A DNA stretch of 64,000 nucleotides from Salipiger bermudensis. Its GTDB lineage: Bacteria > Pseudomonadota > Alphaproteobacteria > Rhodobacterales > Rhodobacteraceae. The notes under the pieces were generated by a model. It made no database searches and was not told the DNA's origin. It was given only the letters and a program-made list of their open reading frames with translations. Of the stretch, positions 26,246 to 37,994 are shown one piece after another. Location: the NCBI RefSeq assembly GCF_020171625.1, contig NZ_JAIUZY010000001.1, forward strand, positions 124,001-188,000, given 5' to 3'. The translations under genes and the position numbers were made by a program. Numbering within the stretch: position 1 is the first letter of the stretch; each line of letters starts with the position of its first letter.

Positions 26246-26602
26246 TCACATGAAGCCAAGTTCGAGGCGGGCTTCGTCGCTCATCATGTCCATGCCCCAG
26301 GGCGGGTCGAACACCATCTCGACATCGACCTCTTTCACGCCGGGCACGGCGCTGATCGCATCCTGCACCCAGCCCGGCATCTCGCCGGCGACCGGGCAGC
26401 CCGGCGCGGTCAGGGTCATGATGACCTTCACGGCGTTCTCGGCGTCGATCTCGATCGTGTAGATCAGGCCGAGATCGTAGATGTTGACCGGAATCTCCGG
26501 GTCATAGACCGAACGGCACGCCTCGACACATGCCTCGTGAAGCGGGTGCTCGGTCGAGGAGGGCGCGATCAGCGGGGCGCCTTCGAGCGGTGCATCGTCC
26601 AT
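26246..26602 (-). CDS. DUF59/MIP18-family Fe-S assembly protein (SufT-like)
   Basis: A 118-residue protein of the DUF59 family, whose members (SufT, PaaD, MIP18) help Fe-S cluster assembly. It contains DPEIPVNIYDLGLIY and LTAPGCPVAGEMPGWV with the conserved cysteine, and VFDPPWGMDMMSDEARLELG at the C-terminus. The family member closest in context is SufT, but no suf operon is in the window. It has its own terminator. Confidence 0.85.
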   Translation of the reverse strand: MDDAPLEGAPLIAPSSTEHPLHEACVEACRSVYDPEIPVNIYDLGLIYTIEIDAENAVKVIMTLTAPGCPVAGEMPGWVQDAISAVPGVKEVDVEMVFDPPWGMDMMSDEARLELGFM

Positions 26603-26697
26603 GGCCTGTCCTTTGTCTGCTTTTCTGAGAGATTATATAGGAAATCGGACCGGGAGGGTAAAGGCCGCAACCGAAGGCTTGCGCTGTGCGAGGGCGC

Positions 26698-27696
26698 TCA
26701 GAGCGCGTGCGTGGCAATCCAGTGGCGGACGGTCTCGAGCCGGCCCCGCGCCACCGGCACGACACTGTCGTCGGCGAGGCGGAGCACCGGTTTGCCGCCG
26801 TCGCGGCCAAGCTCGCGCACCGAATGCCGCGGCACCCACCACGAGCGGTGCGGCTGGATGCCATCCTCGTCGCGCGTCTGGGCCACGATATCCGACAGGC
26901 GCGCGCGCTGGCTCAAGGTGCCGTGACGCAGATGCACATGCACGTGATGCTCGCGCGCCTCGATGACCGAGACCTCGCCGAGCGAAATCCGCCGCGCCCC
27001 GACATGGATCTTGCGGTGATTGGGATCGGGGGCGGTGTTGTGGTCCGGGGCGGAAGCCGGGGCAGGGGAGTCGGACGTGGCCTCGGCGCCGTGTTCGCCC
27101 TGCGGTGCCTGTCTCTCTGCGGTGACCTGGTCCGCCGCAGGCGCGGCCTCATGGTGCGATGTCGCCTTCGGCCCGATCGCCGAAGGGGCCACCCGTGGCA
27201 GCACGAATCGCAGGAAGAAGGTCTCGAAGATCATCGCCGTCGCGGCAAGGTACCAGACCCGCTCTGTCAGCAACGGGCGCAGCCCGTCGCCTGCGGCCCA
27301 TGTCAGGCAGGTTTCCATCGCCATAAGCGTCGGGGCGAAGGCCAGCAGGCTGACCAGAGGCCAGTAGATGGCCGGCTTCTGGCGCCCGCTGAGATAGCGC
27401 AGCGCTCCCAGCCCGAGCAGGATCGCCATGTGCACGCAGATGTAGAGAACGAAGGCCGCGACCCATGCGGAAACATAGAGCAGCAGCGGAACCGACGACA
27501 TGAGATGGCTCGGATCTGCGACCAGAAGAAACGCCAGCACGAATCCGAGATAGGTGCGCATCAGGCGATGCTCGAACAGCGCCAGATACTCACGGATGCT
27601 GAGGTTGATCGGCTCAAGCGTCGTGGCGCGAATATTCAGTTGGGTTCGCAGAAAATCAGGCAAATCAGACAATCCGGCACAGAACGCGTCGCTCAC
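26698..27696 (-). CDS. membrane-bound LytTR-family transcriptional regulator
   Basis: A 332-residue protein. Four predicted membrane segments lie at about 48-65, 70-92, 110-127 and 145-165. A Pro/Ala-rich linker (about 175-225) follows, then a LytTR DNA-binding domain with EAREHHVHVHLRHG and HRSWWVPRHSV. It is likely a membrane-anchored one-component regulator; signal and targets are unknown. The start is GTG 27696. Confidence 0.8.
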   Translation of the reverse strand: MSDAFCAGLSDLPDFLRTQLNIRATTLEPINLSIREYLALFEHRLMRTYLGFVLAFLLVADPSHLMSSVPLLLYVSAWVAAFVLYICVHMAILLGLGALRYLSGRQKPAIYWPLVSLLAFAPTLMAMETCLTWAAGDGLRPLLTERVWYLAATAMIFETFFLRFVLPRVAPSAIGPKATSHHEAAPAADQVTAERQAPQGEHGAEATSDSPAPASAPDHNTAPDPNHRKIHVGARRISLGEVSVIEAREHHVHVHLRHGTLSQRARLSDIVAQTRDEDGIQPHRSWWVPRHSVRELGRDGGKPVLRLADDSVVPVARGRLETVRHWIATHAL

Positions 27697-28045
27697 GGAT
27701 GCATGGGATTGTCAGGAGAATCAAGGCATTCGCTTGGCGGCGTTGTGTCACGGAAGCAGCGCATGGCGCCTTTTGTCCGCATCTAGGCGACCGTTCAGAG
27801 CAGCTCGGAGCCCAGCTTTCCCCAAAGCAGCGGCTCTGCGACGCGGACACACCGCCGCGCCGGTCGAAAGCAGGGCAGTCTGCGCTGCCTTTCCCGCGGC
27901 GAAGCCGCCGGCCCCGCGTCGGGATCGTCGCGGCAACGGCTTGAAAAACCAACAATAACTGACGATCTCCGGGGTTCGCGCAGGGCCAGGACAACGGCCC
28001 CCGGGACTTTTCTGAGAAAATGCACATTTCCGCTTCCGAAACCGC
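27697..28045. other. noncoding region before the tRNA-Asp genes
   Basis: About 350 bp without a credible gene. Short frames on both strands lack ribosome sites and codon structure like the neighbours. The only recognised signals are the LytTR gene start at the left and the tRNA promoter at the right. Confidence 0.5.
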
Positions 28046-28074
28046 TTGACGGCATCCGGACCTCCGCCTAGAAG
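28046..28074 (+). promoter_or_regulatory. sigma-70 promoter of the tRNA-Asp genes
   Basis: TTGACG -35 box (28046-28051), 17-bp spacer and TAGAAG -10 box (28069-28074). It is about 40 bp upstream of the first tRNA. Confidence 0.75.
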
Positions 28075-28114
28075 GGCCTCCACGTTCGGGGAGGCACTCC
28101 TCGGAGGGCAGTGA

Positions 28115-28191
28115 GCGGTTGTAGCTCAGATGGTTAGAGTACCGGCCTGTCACGCCGGGGGTCGCGGGTTCGAGCCCCGTCAACCGCGCCA
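28115..28191 (+). tRNA. tRNA-Asp (GTC), copy 1
   Basis: Full cloverleaf: acceptor GCGGTTG pairs with CAACCGC, the anticodon stem CCGGC/GCCGG holds GTC at 28149-28151, and the T loop is GTTCGAG. The CCA end is encoded. It differs from copy 2 only at tRNA position 16 (A here). Confidence 0.97.
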
Positions 28192-28224
28192 CCACTGCCC
28201 CCAAGATGCCGCCCCGCGGAAAGC

Positions 28225-28301
28225 GCGGTTGTAGCTCAGTTGGTTAGAGTACCGGCCTGTCACGCCGGGGGTCGCGGGTTCGAGCCCCGTCAACCGCGCC
28301 A
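28225..28301 (+). tRNA. tRNA-Asp (GTC), copy 2
   Basis: Tandem near-identical copy with anticodon GTC at 28259-28261 and encoded CCA. The only change is T at position 16 in the D loop. It is probably co-transcribed with copy 1 from the promoter at 28046. Confidence 0.97.
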
Positions 28302-28366
28302 CTTTCCCCACCCACGATGGACGAGAAAAAATCACCCCCACCGGGGGCCCCCAGACCTCGCGCCTG

Positions 28367-30669
<2,303 letters not shown>

Positions 30670-30733
30670 GCCACGCCCCGTCGCCCCCTCGACAGCCCGG
30701 CGCGCCACGCAGGCCGTCCGCGCCGGCGCCCCG

Positions 30734-30801
30734 ATCTTCTCTGGTTCAAAAATACCTCGGGGGAGTCGCAGCTCTGCTGCGGCGGGGGCAGCGCCCCCTG
30801 C
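30734..30801 (+). repeat. dispersed intergenic repeat, family 1, copy between proB and proA
   Basis: Forward copy: ATCTTCTCTGGTTCAAAAAT, ACCTCGGGGGAGT, a GCAGCTCTGCTGC hairpin, then GGGGGCAGCGCCCCC. The 275-bp gap holds nothing else recognisable except the proA leader. Confidence 0.65.
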
Positions 30802-30944
30802 GCCCGCGCCACACCGTGCCGCATCCGGGGCCCCGCAGGGACCCCCGCCCACATCGCCTCACCGCCCCAACTTCCCCTAGGCCCCGCCCGCGCAAGCCGC
30901 TATAGGGAGGCTCTCTGAAACCGGAACCCGAAGGGTGAACAGCG

Positions 30945-32210
30945 ATGAACGACATGAGCGACATTCCCGCCGTCATGACCGAAATCGGCCGTCGTGCGAA
31001 AGCGGCCGCAGCCGAGCTCGCCTTCACCCCGCCAGCCCGCAAGACCGCGGCGCTCGAAGCCGCCGCCGATGCGGTCTGGGCCAATCGCGCGCAGATCATC
31101 GAGGCGAACGGGCAGGATCTGCAATTCGGCCGTGACAAGGGGCTGACCGAGGCGATGATGGACCGGCTGCTGCTCGACGAGACCCGCATCAAGGGCATCG
31201 TCGACGGCCTGCGCGCCATTGCCGGGCAGGACGATCCGGTCGGCAAGGTCATCGCCCAGTGGGAGCAGCCCACCGGGCTGCAGATCGAGCGCGTGCGCAC
31301 GCCGCTCGGCGTGGTGGGGGTGATCTACGAATCGCGCCCCAACGTCACCGCCGATGCCGGGGCGCTGTGCCTGAAATCGGGCAACGCGGTGATCCTGCGC
31401 GGCGGCTCCGAGAGCTTCCACTCCTCGCGCGCCATCCATGCCTGCCTCGTCGAGGGCCTCCTCAAGGCCGGCCTGCCGGAGGATGCGATCCAGCTCGTCC
31501 CGACCCGGGACCGGGGCGCGGTGACCGAGCTTCTGCAGATGACCGACTATGTCGACGTGATCGTGCCGCGCGGCGGCAAGGGGCTCGTGGGTCTCGTTCA
31601 GCGCGAGGCGCGGGTGCCGGTCTTTGCCCATCTCGAGGGCATCGTGCACATCTACATCGACGCCTCCGCCGACCCGGTGAAGGCGCTCGAGGTGGTTCTG
31701 AACGCCAAGACCCGGCGCACCGGCATCTGCGGCGCCGCCGAGTGTCTGCTGATCCATCGCGATGCGGTCGACACTATCGGGCAGGGCGTGATCCGCGCCC
31801 TGATCGAGGCCGGGGTCGAGGTGAGGGCCGACGCAGAGCTTCAGGCCATCGAGGGCACCTCGGCGGCCACCGAGGAAGACTGGGGCCGCGAGTATCTCGA
31901 CAGCATCATCGCCGCGAAGGTGGTCGAGGACGAGGACGCCGCCATCGCCCATATCCGCGATTTCGGCTCGCACCACACCGACGCCATCCTCGCCGAGGAG
32001 CCCGCGGCGATCGAGCGCTTCACCGAGCGCGTTGACAGCGCCATCGTCATGGTCAACGCCTCGACTCAGTTCGCCGATGGCGGCGAGTTCGGCATGGGCG
32101 CAGAGATCGGCATCGCCACCGGCAAGATGCACGCCCGTGGCCCGGTGGGCGCCGAGCAGCTGACGTCGTTCAAATACGTGGTCCGGGCCGACGGCGCGCT
32201 GCGCGCCTGA
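30945..32210 (+). CDS. proA: glutamate-5-semialdehyde dehydrogenase (gamma-glutamyl phosphate reductase)
   Basis: Second step of proline synthesis, NADPH reduction of gamma-glutamyl phosphate. The product has 421 residues, the family length. It shows [20 protein letters not shown], the ILRGGSE segment and the catalytic cysteine in [13 protein letters not shown]. The N-terminus [15 protein letters not shown] starts at ATG 30945. Together with proB it completes glutamate to glutamate semialdehyde. Confidence 0.95.
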   Translation: MNDMSDIPAVMTEIGRRAKAAAAELAFTPPARKTAALEAAADAVWANRAQIIEANGQDLQFGRDKGLTEAMMDRLLLDETRIKGIVDGLRAIAGQDDPVGKVIAQWEQPTGLQIERVRTPLGVVGVIYESRPNVTADAGALCLKSGNAVILRGGSESFHSSRAIHACLVEGLLKAGLPEDAIQLVPTRDRGAVTELLQMTDYVDVIVPRGGKGLVGLVQREARVPVFAHLEGIVHIYIDASADPVKALEVVLNAKTRRTGICGAAECLLIHRDAVDTIGQGVIRALIEAGVEVRADAELQAIEGTSAATEEDWGREYLDSIIAAKVVEDEDAAIAHIRDFGSHHTDAILAEEPAAIERFTERVDSAIVMVNASTQFADGGEFGMGAEIGIATGKMHARGPVGAEQLTSFKYVVRADGALRA

Positions 32211-32239
32211 CCGTCTTGCCCTTGGTGAGGGGGCGGTGC

Positions 32240-32842
32240 TCAGGCGATGGCCAACGACACCGCCGCCTCGCCGGTCGTGACCTCGAGCTTGCGCCCGTGA
32301 TCGGGCGCAAGCGTCCCGAGCAGCGCGAACTGCACCCGCGCGGGCGCCAGATCCCCGGGCATCGCACCGCCCGAGAGCATGGCCCAGATCTCGGGCTCGA
32401 TCTGCAGCCGGCGGCCGGTTCCGGTGACACGCCAGCCGTCCCCCTCTTCGGCCACGGTGACCTTGCCGCCAAGCGGCAGGGCGCTCTCGCAGCACAGGAC
32501 GGCAAGCATGGCGAGCTGCATGTCGCGTCGTTCGGCATCGCCCGACGGCTGCCAGTCGATGCTCAGCCGGCTTCCGGCGCAGTACCCGGCGAGCAGCTTG
32601 CGCGCCTCGGCGCCGCCGATCTGCTGATCCGACGAAGCCGTGCCGAACGCCATGCGAAACAGGTTGAGGCGGGCGGTGGCAGAGCTGCAGCTTTGCGAGA
32701 TCAGCGCCATCTCGTCGGCACCGGGCTGACCGGCCAGCGCGATCAGCTCGAGCCCGTTCGAGATCGCCCCGACCGGGCTCACCAGATCGTGACAGATGCG
32801 GGACCCTACCAGTCCGGCGATCCGCGCGCTATCGTTGGTCAT
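32240..32842 (-). CDS. chpT: ChpT-type histidine phosphotransferase
   Basis: A 200-residue HPt protein that passes phosphate from CckA to CtrA, controlling motility and gene-transfer-agent expression in Rhodobacteraceae. The acceptor is His18 in SRICHDLVSPVGAISNGLE. The C-terminal half is a degenerate kinase-like domain. ATG 32842 is chosen because it gives the conserved short N-terminus. It faces the DUF3553 gene with 40 bp between starts and is convergent with proA. Confidence 0.85.
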   Translation of the reverse strand: MTNDSARIAGLVGSRICHDLVSPVGAISNGLELIALAGQPGADEMALISQSCSSATARLNLFRMAFGTASSDQQIGGAEARKLLAGYCAGSRLSIDWQPSGDAERRDMQLAMLAVLCCESALPLGGKVTVAEEGDGWRVTGTGRRLQIEPEIWAMLSGGAMPGDLAPARVQFALLGTLAPDHGRKLEVTTGEAAVSLAIA

Positions 32843-32882
32843 ATCTGGCTCCTCACAGCATGACAGGGTGGACATAGGCAAC

Positions 32883-33065
32883 ATGGACGAACTCAACGCA
32901 TTACTCGAGCCCGGGATGCTGGTCTCTCACCCCGAGCAGCCCGACTGGGGCGTTGGACAGGTGCAGTCCAATATCGGCGGCCGCATCACGGTGAATTTCC
33001 GGGAAGAGGGCAAGGTGGTGATCGATGGCAGCCGCGTCACCCTGCTGCCGGTCTTCGGTGACTGA
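32883..33065 (+). CDS. DUF3553 small protein
   Basis: A 60-residue protein, MDELNALLEPGMLVSHPEQP at the start and GRITVNFREEGKVVI in the middle, matching DUF3553. The family resembles small beta-barrel CarD/UvrD C-terminal-like nucleic-acid-associated domains, but no function is established to my knowledge. It is divergent from chpT, a neighbourhood typical of Rhodobacteraceae. Confidence 0.8.
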   Translation: MDELNALLEPGMLVSHPEQPDWGVGQVQSNIGGRITVNFREEGKVVIDGSRVTLLPVFGD

Positions 33066-33201
33066 CGAGGCCATTCTCTTTAGGACAGGGCATCTTAACG
33101 AGAGGTTAAGGCCAACGCGCCGACCTTGGCGAGGGGGAAAGCTGTTTTCCTTTGCGGTCCCCCGGATTATGAACGGGCCGAGGTTGCAAAGAGGGGCGCC
33201 G

Positions 33202-33960
33202 ATGGCTCTGGACGACGCTGATTTCTCCGTGCGGCTGGCCAGCGACGCGGCCGATCTGCACGCCGCGCAGCGCCTGCGCTACGAGGTCTTCGTGGCCGAG
33301 CTTGGCGGCGGCGGGGCGATGGTCGACCACGCGCTGCGGCTCGAGCGCGACCGCTTCGACCCGTTCTTCGACCATCTGATCCTGACCGATGCGCGCCGCG
33401 ACGGCGCGGTCGTGGGCGTCTACCGGCTGCTGCGCGACGATCAGGCCGAGGCGGCGGGGCAGTTCTATTCCGAAGGCGAATACAATCTGGCACCGCTGCG
33501 CGCCTCGGGGCGGCGGCTGCTCGAGCTCGGGCGGTCCTGCCTGCATCCCGACTACCGCGGCGGCACCGCGATGATGCACCTGTGGAACGCGTTGGCCGAC
33601 TACGTGCGGGCGCATGACATCGAGATCCTGTTCGGCACCGCCTCGTTCCACGGCACCGACGTGGCGGCGCTGGCGCAGCCGCTGTCGCTGCTGCATCACC
33701 GCCATCTTGCGCCCGAGGCGCTGCGGGTGCGCTCGAAACGGTTCCAGAGCATGGATCTGATCCCCGAGGCGGCCATCGACCGCCGCGCCGCCATGCGCGA
33801 CGTGCCGGCGCTGATCAAGGGCTACCTGCGTCTGGGCGGAGTGGTCGGCGAGGGGGCCTTTGTCGATCATGATTTCAACACCACCGATATCTGCCTCGTG
33901 ATGGACACCGCGCGGCTCAACGAGAAGGCCGCCGGGATCTACACGCGGGGCCGCGGATGA
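33202..33960 (+). CDS. olsB: ornithine lipid synthase OlsB (GNAT-fold N-acyltransferase)
   Basis: Transfers a 3-hydroxyacyl group from ACP to ornithine to form lyso-ornithine lipid. The product is 252 residues. The GNAT-like fold shows RLRYEVFVAELGGGG, GVYRLLRDDQA and LELGRSCLHPDYRGG. ATG 33202 is chosen; ATG 33169 would add 11 residues. The stop overlaps the olsA start (ATGA), and the olsB-olsA order is the classical operon for phosphate-free membrane lipids. Confidence 0.88.
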   Translation: MALDDADFSVRLASDAADLHAAQRLRYEVFVAELGGGGAMVDHALRLERDRFDPFFDHLILTDARRDGAVVGVYRLLRDDQAEAAGQFYSEGEYNLAPLRASGRRLLELGRSCLHPDYRGGTAMMHLWNALADYVRAHDIEILFGTASFHGTDVAALAQPLSLLHHRHLAPEALRVRSKRFQSMDLIPEAAIDRRAAMRDVPALIKGYLRLGGVVGEGAFVDHDFNTTDICLVMDTARLNEKAAGIYTRGRG

Positions 33961-34799
33961 CCGGCCCGAGCGGCCCTGCAGGCCCGACCTGGCGCGGCGA
34001 CGCGCCGGAGGCGGCGCGGCTCTCTGCCGGTGGCTGGGCGCGGGTGGCGCTGCGCGGCCCGGCACTGGCGCTGGTTCTGTTGCTGGGCGTGCTGGTGAAG
34101 CTGCCGCTGCGCCTGATCGAGCGCCCGCTCTGCGGCCAGCGCCGCCCGGTGACGCCGTGGATCACGCAAGGGGTCTCGCGGCTGGCGCTCGCGATCCTCA
34201 GGATCCGGCTCGAGGTGCATGGCCCGCGTCTGCGCGGCGCCGGGGCGCTGGTGGCCAACCACGCAAGCTGGCTCGACATCTTTGCGCTCAATGCCCGGCG
34301 CAACGTCTATTTCGTCTCCAAGGCCGAGGTCGCGGGCTGGCCCGGGATCGGCTTTCTCGCGCGGCTGGCCGGGACGGTGTTCATCACCCGCGACCCGCGC
34401 GCCGCCGCCGAGCAGAAGCAGCTGTTCGAAGAGCGGCTGCTGCACGGTCACAGGCTGCTGTTCTTCCCGGAAGGCACCTCGACCGACGGCCAGCGGGTGC
34501 TGCCGTTCAAGCCGACGCTGTTTGCCGCCTTCTTCGCCGATCCGCTGCGCCACCGGCTCGCCCTGCAGGCGGTCACGGTGATCTGGCACGCGCCGCCGGG
34601 CGAGGATCCGCGGTTCTATTGCTGGTGGGGCGACATGGGCTTCGGGCCGCATCTGCTCAGGGTGCTGGGCGCGCCGCGGAAGGGCCGGGTGGAGCTGATC
34701 TATCACCCGCCGGTGCGGGTCGACGATCACCCCAACCGCAAGACGCTGGCGGCCCATCTCGAGGCGCAGGTGCGCTGCGCCCATCCTGCAGGGCGCTAA
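33957..34799 (+). CDS. olsA: lyso-ornithine lipid O-acyltransferase
   Basis: Adds the second acyl chain to lyso-ornithine lipid, giving ornithine lipid. It is 280 residues and belongs to the PlsC acyltransferases: HX4D motif in VANHASWLD and FFPEGTSTDG. One N-terminal membrane segment is seen (about 33-50). It is translationally coupled to olsB. Some OlsA proteins also acylate lysophosphatidic acid. Confidence 0.88.
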   Translation: MTGPSGPAGPTWRGDAPEAARLSAGGWARVALRGPALALVLLLGVLVKLPLRLIERPLCGQRRPVTPWITQGVSRLALAILRIRLEVHGPRLRGAGALVANHASWLDIFALNARRNVYFVSKAEVAGWPGIGFLARLAGTVFITRDPRAAAEQKQLFEERLLHGHRLLFFPEGTSTDGQRVLPFKPTLFAAFFADPLRHRLALQAVTVIWHAPPGEDPRFYCWWGDMGFGPHLLRVLGAPRKGRVELIYHPPVRVDDHPNRKTLAAHLEAQVRCAHPAGR

Positions 34800-34931
34800 A
34801 GCGTCGGCTTCATGTCAGAGGGATTGCGCCGCGGACTGCGTCCGCTTCGCCGGGCGGCGCGCCGCTGGCGCGGCGCGCGGCCTGTGGCTTGGGGGAGCGA
34901 GTGCGACGCGGCGCGCCGCCGCGTGGCGCGC

Positions 34932-35558
34932 TCAGCCCATCGCAGCGATAAGGTCTGTCAGCGCGGCGGCGGGGTCGTCCTGCGACCAGATCTCCTCACC
35001 GATGCCGAAGAAATCGGTCAGCGGGGTGAGCGTGGCGACCAGCTCGGGGGTGAGCCCGCCTTCGGCCACCACCGGCACTTCGATCATCTGCGACCACCAC
35101 TCGAAAAGCTCGGGCTCGGCCAGCGTGCCGTCGCCCAGCGAGGCCCCGTCCACCGGGCCGAAGGAGACGTAGTCGGCGCCGTGCTCGCCGGCGGTCATGC
35201 CGTCATGGCGCGAGGCGCCGCAGAAGGCCCCCACGATGGCATCCGGGCCGAGCTCCTTGCGGGCGTGGCGCACCGAGCGCGCGCCGTCGGTCAGGTGCAC
35301 CCCGTCGAGCCCCAGCCGCTGGGCCAGCACCACGTGGGTGTCGATCACCAGCGCCACGTCATGGGCGTGGGCCACCTCGCGCACCGCGTCGGCGGCGCGC
35401 ATGATGCGGTCTTCGTCGCGGGTCGCAAGCGCCAGCCGGATGCAGGCGATCGGCGCGGCCCGCAGCACCGCGTCGAGCTGCGCCGGGAAGGCGGAGAGAT
35501 CGAACTCCGGCGGGGTGATCAGGTAGAGCTGGGGCAGATCGGTGTCGGTCTCGGCCAT
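34932..35558 (-). CDS. thiamine phosphate synthase family protein
   Basis: A 208-residue TIM-barrel protein of the ThiE/TenI family. It shows LYLITPPEFDL, the VALVIDTHVVLAQRLGLDGVHL segment and YVSFGPVDG. ThiE couples thiazole phosphate and hydroxymethylpyrimidine pyrophosphate, but the canonical residues are only partly retained and no thi genes are adjacent. A TenI-like or divergent role is possible, so no symbol is assigned. Confidence 0.7.
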   Translation of the reverse strand: MAETDTDLPQLYLITPPEFDLSAFPAQLDAVLRAAPIACIRLALATRDEDRIMRAADAVREVAHAHDVALVIDTHVVLAQRLGLDGVHLTDGARSVRHARKELGPDAIVGAFCGASRHDGMTAGEHGADYVSFGPVDGASLGDGTLAEPELFEWWSQMIEVPVVAEGGLTPELVATLTPLTDFFGIGEEIWSQDDPAAALTDLIAAMG

Positions 35559-35671
35559 GGGGTATTCTCCGGAAAGCTGCGGCGTCCATACACCGAGTGA
35601 CGGAGCGGTGCCAAGGGGTTGCCTTGGCGGTTGGGCCTAGAGAGGTGGGGGGGGCTTTTCCAAGGGGCGTC

Positions 35672-35758
35672 GTGAGGGGGGAGAAGTCGGATGCCTCCGG
35701 CGGGAGTATTTTTTTGACGAAGAGAAGAGGGGGACGGCGTGGCGAGGGCGGCTCGGTG
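35672..35758 (-). repeat. intergenic tandem unit 1 (family 1 repeat)
   Basis: An 87-bp unit with GCCTCCGGCGGGAGTATTT from 35693, then GACGAAGAGAA and GCGAGGGCGGCTCGGTG. It is repeated at 35782-35857. The 449-bp gap 35559-36007 between thiE-like and trmJ contains these two units and no gene. Confidence 0.65.
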
Positions 35759-35781
35759 CGGGGGCCGGCGTTGGGGAGGTG

Positions 35782-35857
35782 GTGAGGTCGGGTGCCTCCG
35801 GCGGGAGTATTTGGGACGAAGAGAAAGTTGCGGCGGTGTGGTGAGGGCGGCTCGGTG
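35782..35857 (-). repeat. intergenic tandem unit 2 (family 1 repeat)
   Basis: A 76-bp near-copy of unit 1, with GCCTCCGGCGGGAGTATTT from 35794, GACGAAGAGAA and GAGGGCGGCTCGGTG. The remainder up to trmJ shows no other recognised element. Confidence 0.65.
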
Positions 35858-36007
35858 GGGACCCGGCGGGGGTGGCGGTGGAGGTCTTTCGGGAATTGCG
35901 CGGGGTCGCCGCCTGTTTCACGGGGTCTCGAAGCGCGTGGCGGGCGATGCCGGCTTGTCCTTGTTTTGCAGGGCGCTTAGGGATGCGTCCGAGACAAAGG
36001 AGAGGCC

Positions 36008-36751
36008 ATGCCAAGCGATGTGAAACAGCCCGCCTTCGTGCTGGTGCGCCCGCAGATGGGCGAGAATATCGGCGCCGCCGCGCGGGCGATGTGGAATTTC
36101 GGGCTCGATCAGATGCGGCTGGTGAGCCCGCGCGACGGCTGGCCCAACCCGTCCTCGGTGGCGATGGCCTCCGGCGCGGGGCGGCTGCTCGACGACGCGG
36201 TGCTCAGCGACGAGGTGGCGGGCGCGGTGGGCGATTGCGATCTCGTCTTCGCCACCACCGCGCGCCAGCGCGGCATGACCAAGCCGGTCTACTCCCCCGA
36301 AGAGGCGATGCGCGCCGCCGCCGAGCGCATCGCGCAGGGCGGCCGCGTCGCGGTGATGTTCGGCCCCGAACGCGCCGGGCTCGAGAATGCCGACGTGGCG
36401 CAGGCCAATGCCATCATCTCGGTGCCGGTGAACCCCGAGTTCCCTTCGCTCAACCTCGCGCAATGCGTGCTGCTCTGCGGCTACGAATGGCGCCGGGCCA
36501 GCGCCGAGATCGAGGCGCGCCGCGACGAGATGGCGGGCGCGGCCTGGGCCAGCGGCATCGAGGTCGAGAAGCTCGCCGAGCATTACGAGCAGCGGCTCGA
36601 GGAGGCGGGCTTCTTCTTTCCCGATCACAAGGCGCCGGCGATGAAGCTCACGCTGCGCAATCTCTGGTCGCGGATGCCGCTGACCAGCGAGGACGTGCGC
36701 ACCCTGCACGGGATCCTGCGCCAGATGGTGCGCTGGAAGCAGCGCGGCTGA
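36008..36751 (+). CDS. trmJ: tRNA (cytidine/uridine-2'-O-)-methyltransferase TrmJ-type
   Basis: A 247-residue SPOUT RNA methyltransferase. It shows FVLVRPQMGENIGAAARAM, FATTARQRGM, VAVMFGPERAGLEN and PSLNLAQCVLLCGYEW, the three knot motifs of the TrmJ/TrmH group. TrmJ methylates position 32 in the tRNA anticodon loop. It has its own start and is followed 97 bp later by ctaA. Confidence 0.88.
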   Translation: MPSDVKQPAFVLVRPQMGENIGAAARAMWNFGLDQMRLVSPRDGWPNPSSVAMASGAGRLLDDAVLSDEVAGAVGDCDLVFATTARQRGMTKPVYSPEEAMRAAAERIAQGGRVAVMFGPERAGLENADVAQANAIISVPVNPEFPSLNLAQCVLLCGYEWRRASAEIEARRDEMAGAAWASGIEVEKLAEHYEQRLEEAGFFFPDHKAPAMKLTLRNLWSRMPLTSEDVRTLHGILRQMVRWKQRG

Positions 36752-36848
36752 CACCGCCGCCAGGAGCGCTGCGTCACAATGGCGCGCGACGGTTGAAGCA
36801 ATTCCGGGGCGGCCCTATCGTCCGCCCCACATCAACGAGAGGTGAGGC

Positions 36849-37994
36849 ATGGCCGGACAGCGAAAGCTCTTCGAGGAGGTCGGCGCGGAGACGCCGAAGG
36901 CGCAGCCCGCGGGCGGCATGATCGACAGGGGGCGCGGCGGCGCGCGCGGGGCCATCCGCCTCTGGCTGATGCTGCTGTTCGCGCTGGTCATGGCGATGAT
37001 CGTGGTCGGCGGTATGACCCGGCTCACTGACAGCGGGCTGTCGATCACCGAGTGGAAACCGGTCACCGGCGCCATGCCGCCGCTCGACGCCGCCCACTGG
37101 CAGGAAGAGTTCGAGCTCTACCAGCAGAGCCCGCAATACCGGCTGATGAACAACCAGATGACGCTCGACGAGTTCAAGAGCATCTATTGGTGGGAATGGG
37201 GCCACCGCCAGCTTGGCCGGGTGATCGGGCTGGTCTGGGCGCTCGGCTTCCTGGGCTTCCTCGTGACCCGGAAGATCCCCGCCGGCTGGACCGGGCGCCT
37301 TCTGCTGCTGGGTGCACTCGGCGGTCTGCAGGGCGCGATCGGCTGGTGGATGGTGGCCTCGGGCCTCGTGGGCGAGATGGTCTCGGTCGCCTCCTACCGG
37401 CTGGCGCTGCATCTGGGCCTCGCCTTCGTCATCCTCGGCTTCATCGCGTGGTACGCCTTCGCCCTGAAACGGCCCGAGCGTGACCTGATGCAGGCGCGGC
37501 GCGGGCGCGAGGCCAAGCTCTTCTCGATGGGCACGGGCCTGATGCATTTCGCCTTCCTGCAGATCCTGCTGGGCGCGCTGGTGGCGGGCATCGACGCCGG
37601 GCGCAGCTACACCGACTGGCCGCTGATGGCGGGCGGGTTTTTTCCGCCGCAGCCCTTCGACCTGCAGCCGGTCTGGCGCAACTTCTTCGAGGATCCGGGG
37701 CTGGTGCAGTTCATGCACCGGATGGCGGGCTACCTGCTCTTCGTCTTCGGCATCGTGACCTGGCTCAGGGCGCGCAAATCCGCCAACCGCGACACGCGCT
37801 TCCGCTTCAACGCGGTGATGGCGATGATGCTGGTGCAGGTGGTGCTGGGCATCGTCACGGTGCTCTACATGGCGCAGATGCACATCGCGATTACCCACCA
37901 GATCGGCGCCGTGGTGCTCTGGGTGCTGATCATCCGCGCCCGCTTCGGGGCGCAGTACCCGAAGGCGCAATCGATCCGGGGGACCGCCGCATGA
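36849..37994 (+). CDS. ctaA: heme A synthase
   Basis: Oxidises heme O to heme A for aa3-type cytochrome oxidase. It is a 381-residue membrane protein with eight predicted segments. MTRLTDSGLSITEWKP, EFKSIYWWEWGHRQLGR and FMHRMAGYLLF carry the conserved glutamate and histidine residues of the alphaproteobacterial family. Its stop overlaps the next start (ATGA). Confidence 0.93.
   Translation: MAGQRKLFEEVGAETPKAQPAGGMIDRGRGGARGAIRLWLMLLFALVMAMIVVGGMTRLTDSGLSITEWKPVTGAMPPLDAAHWQEEFELYQQSPQYRLMNNQMTLDEFKSIYWWEWGHRQLGRVIGLVWALGFLGFLVTRKIPAGWTGRLLLLGALGGLQGAIGWWMVASGLVGEMVSVASYRLALHLGLAFVILGFIAWYAFALKRPERDLMQARRGREAKLFSMGTGLMHFAFLQILLGALVAGIDAGRSYTDWPLMAGGFFPPQPFDLQPVWRNFFEDPGLVQFMHRMAGYLLFVFGIVTWLRARKSANRDTRFRFNAVMAMMLVQVVLGIVTVLYMAQMHIAITHQIGAVVLWVLIIRARFGAQYPKAQSIRGTAA

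Noticed and set aside
27699-28083. Short open frames before the tRNA genes
   Set aside because: Overlapping frames on both strands, no ribosome site, no recognisable protein.
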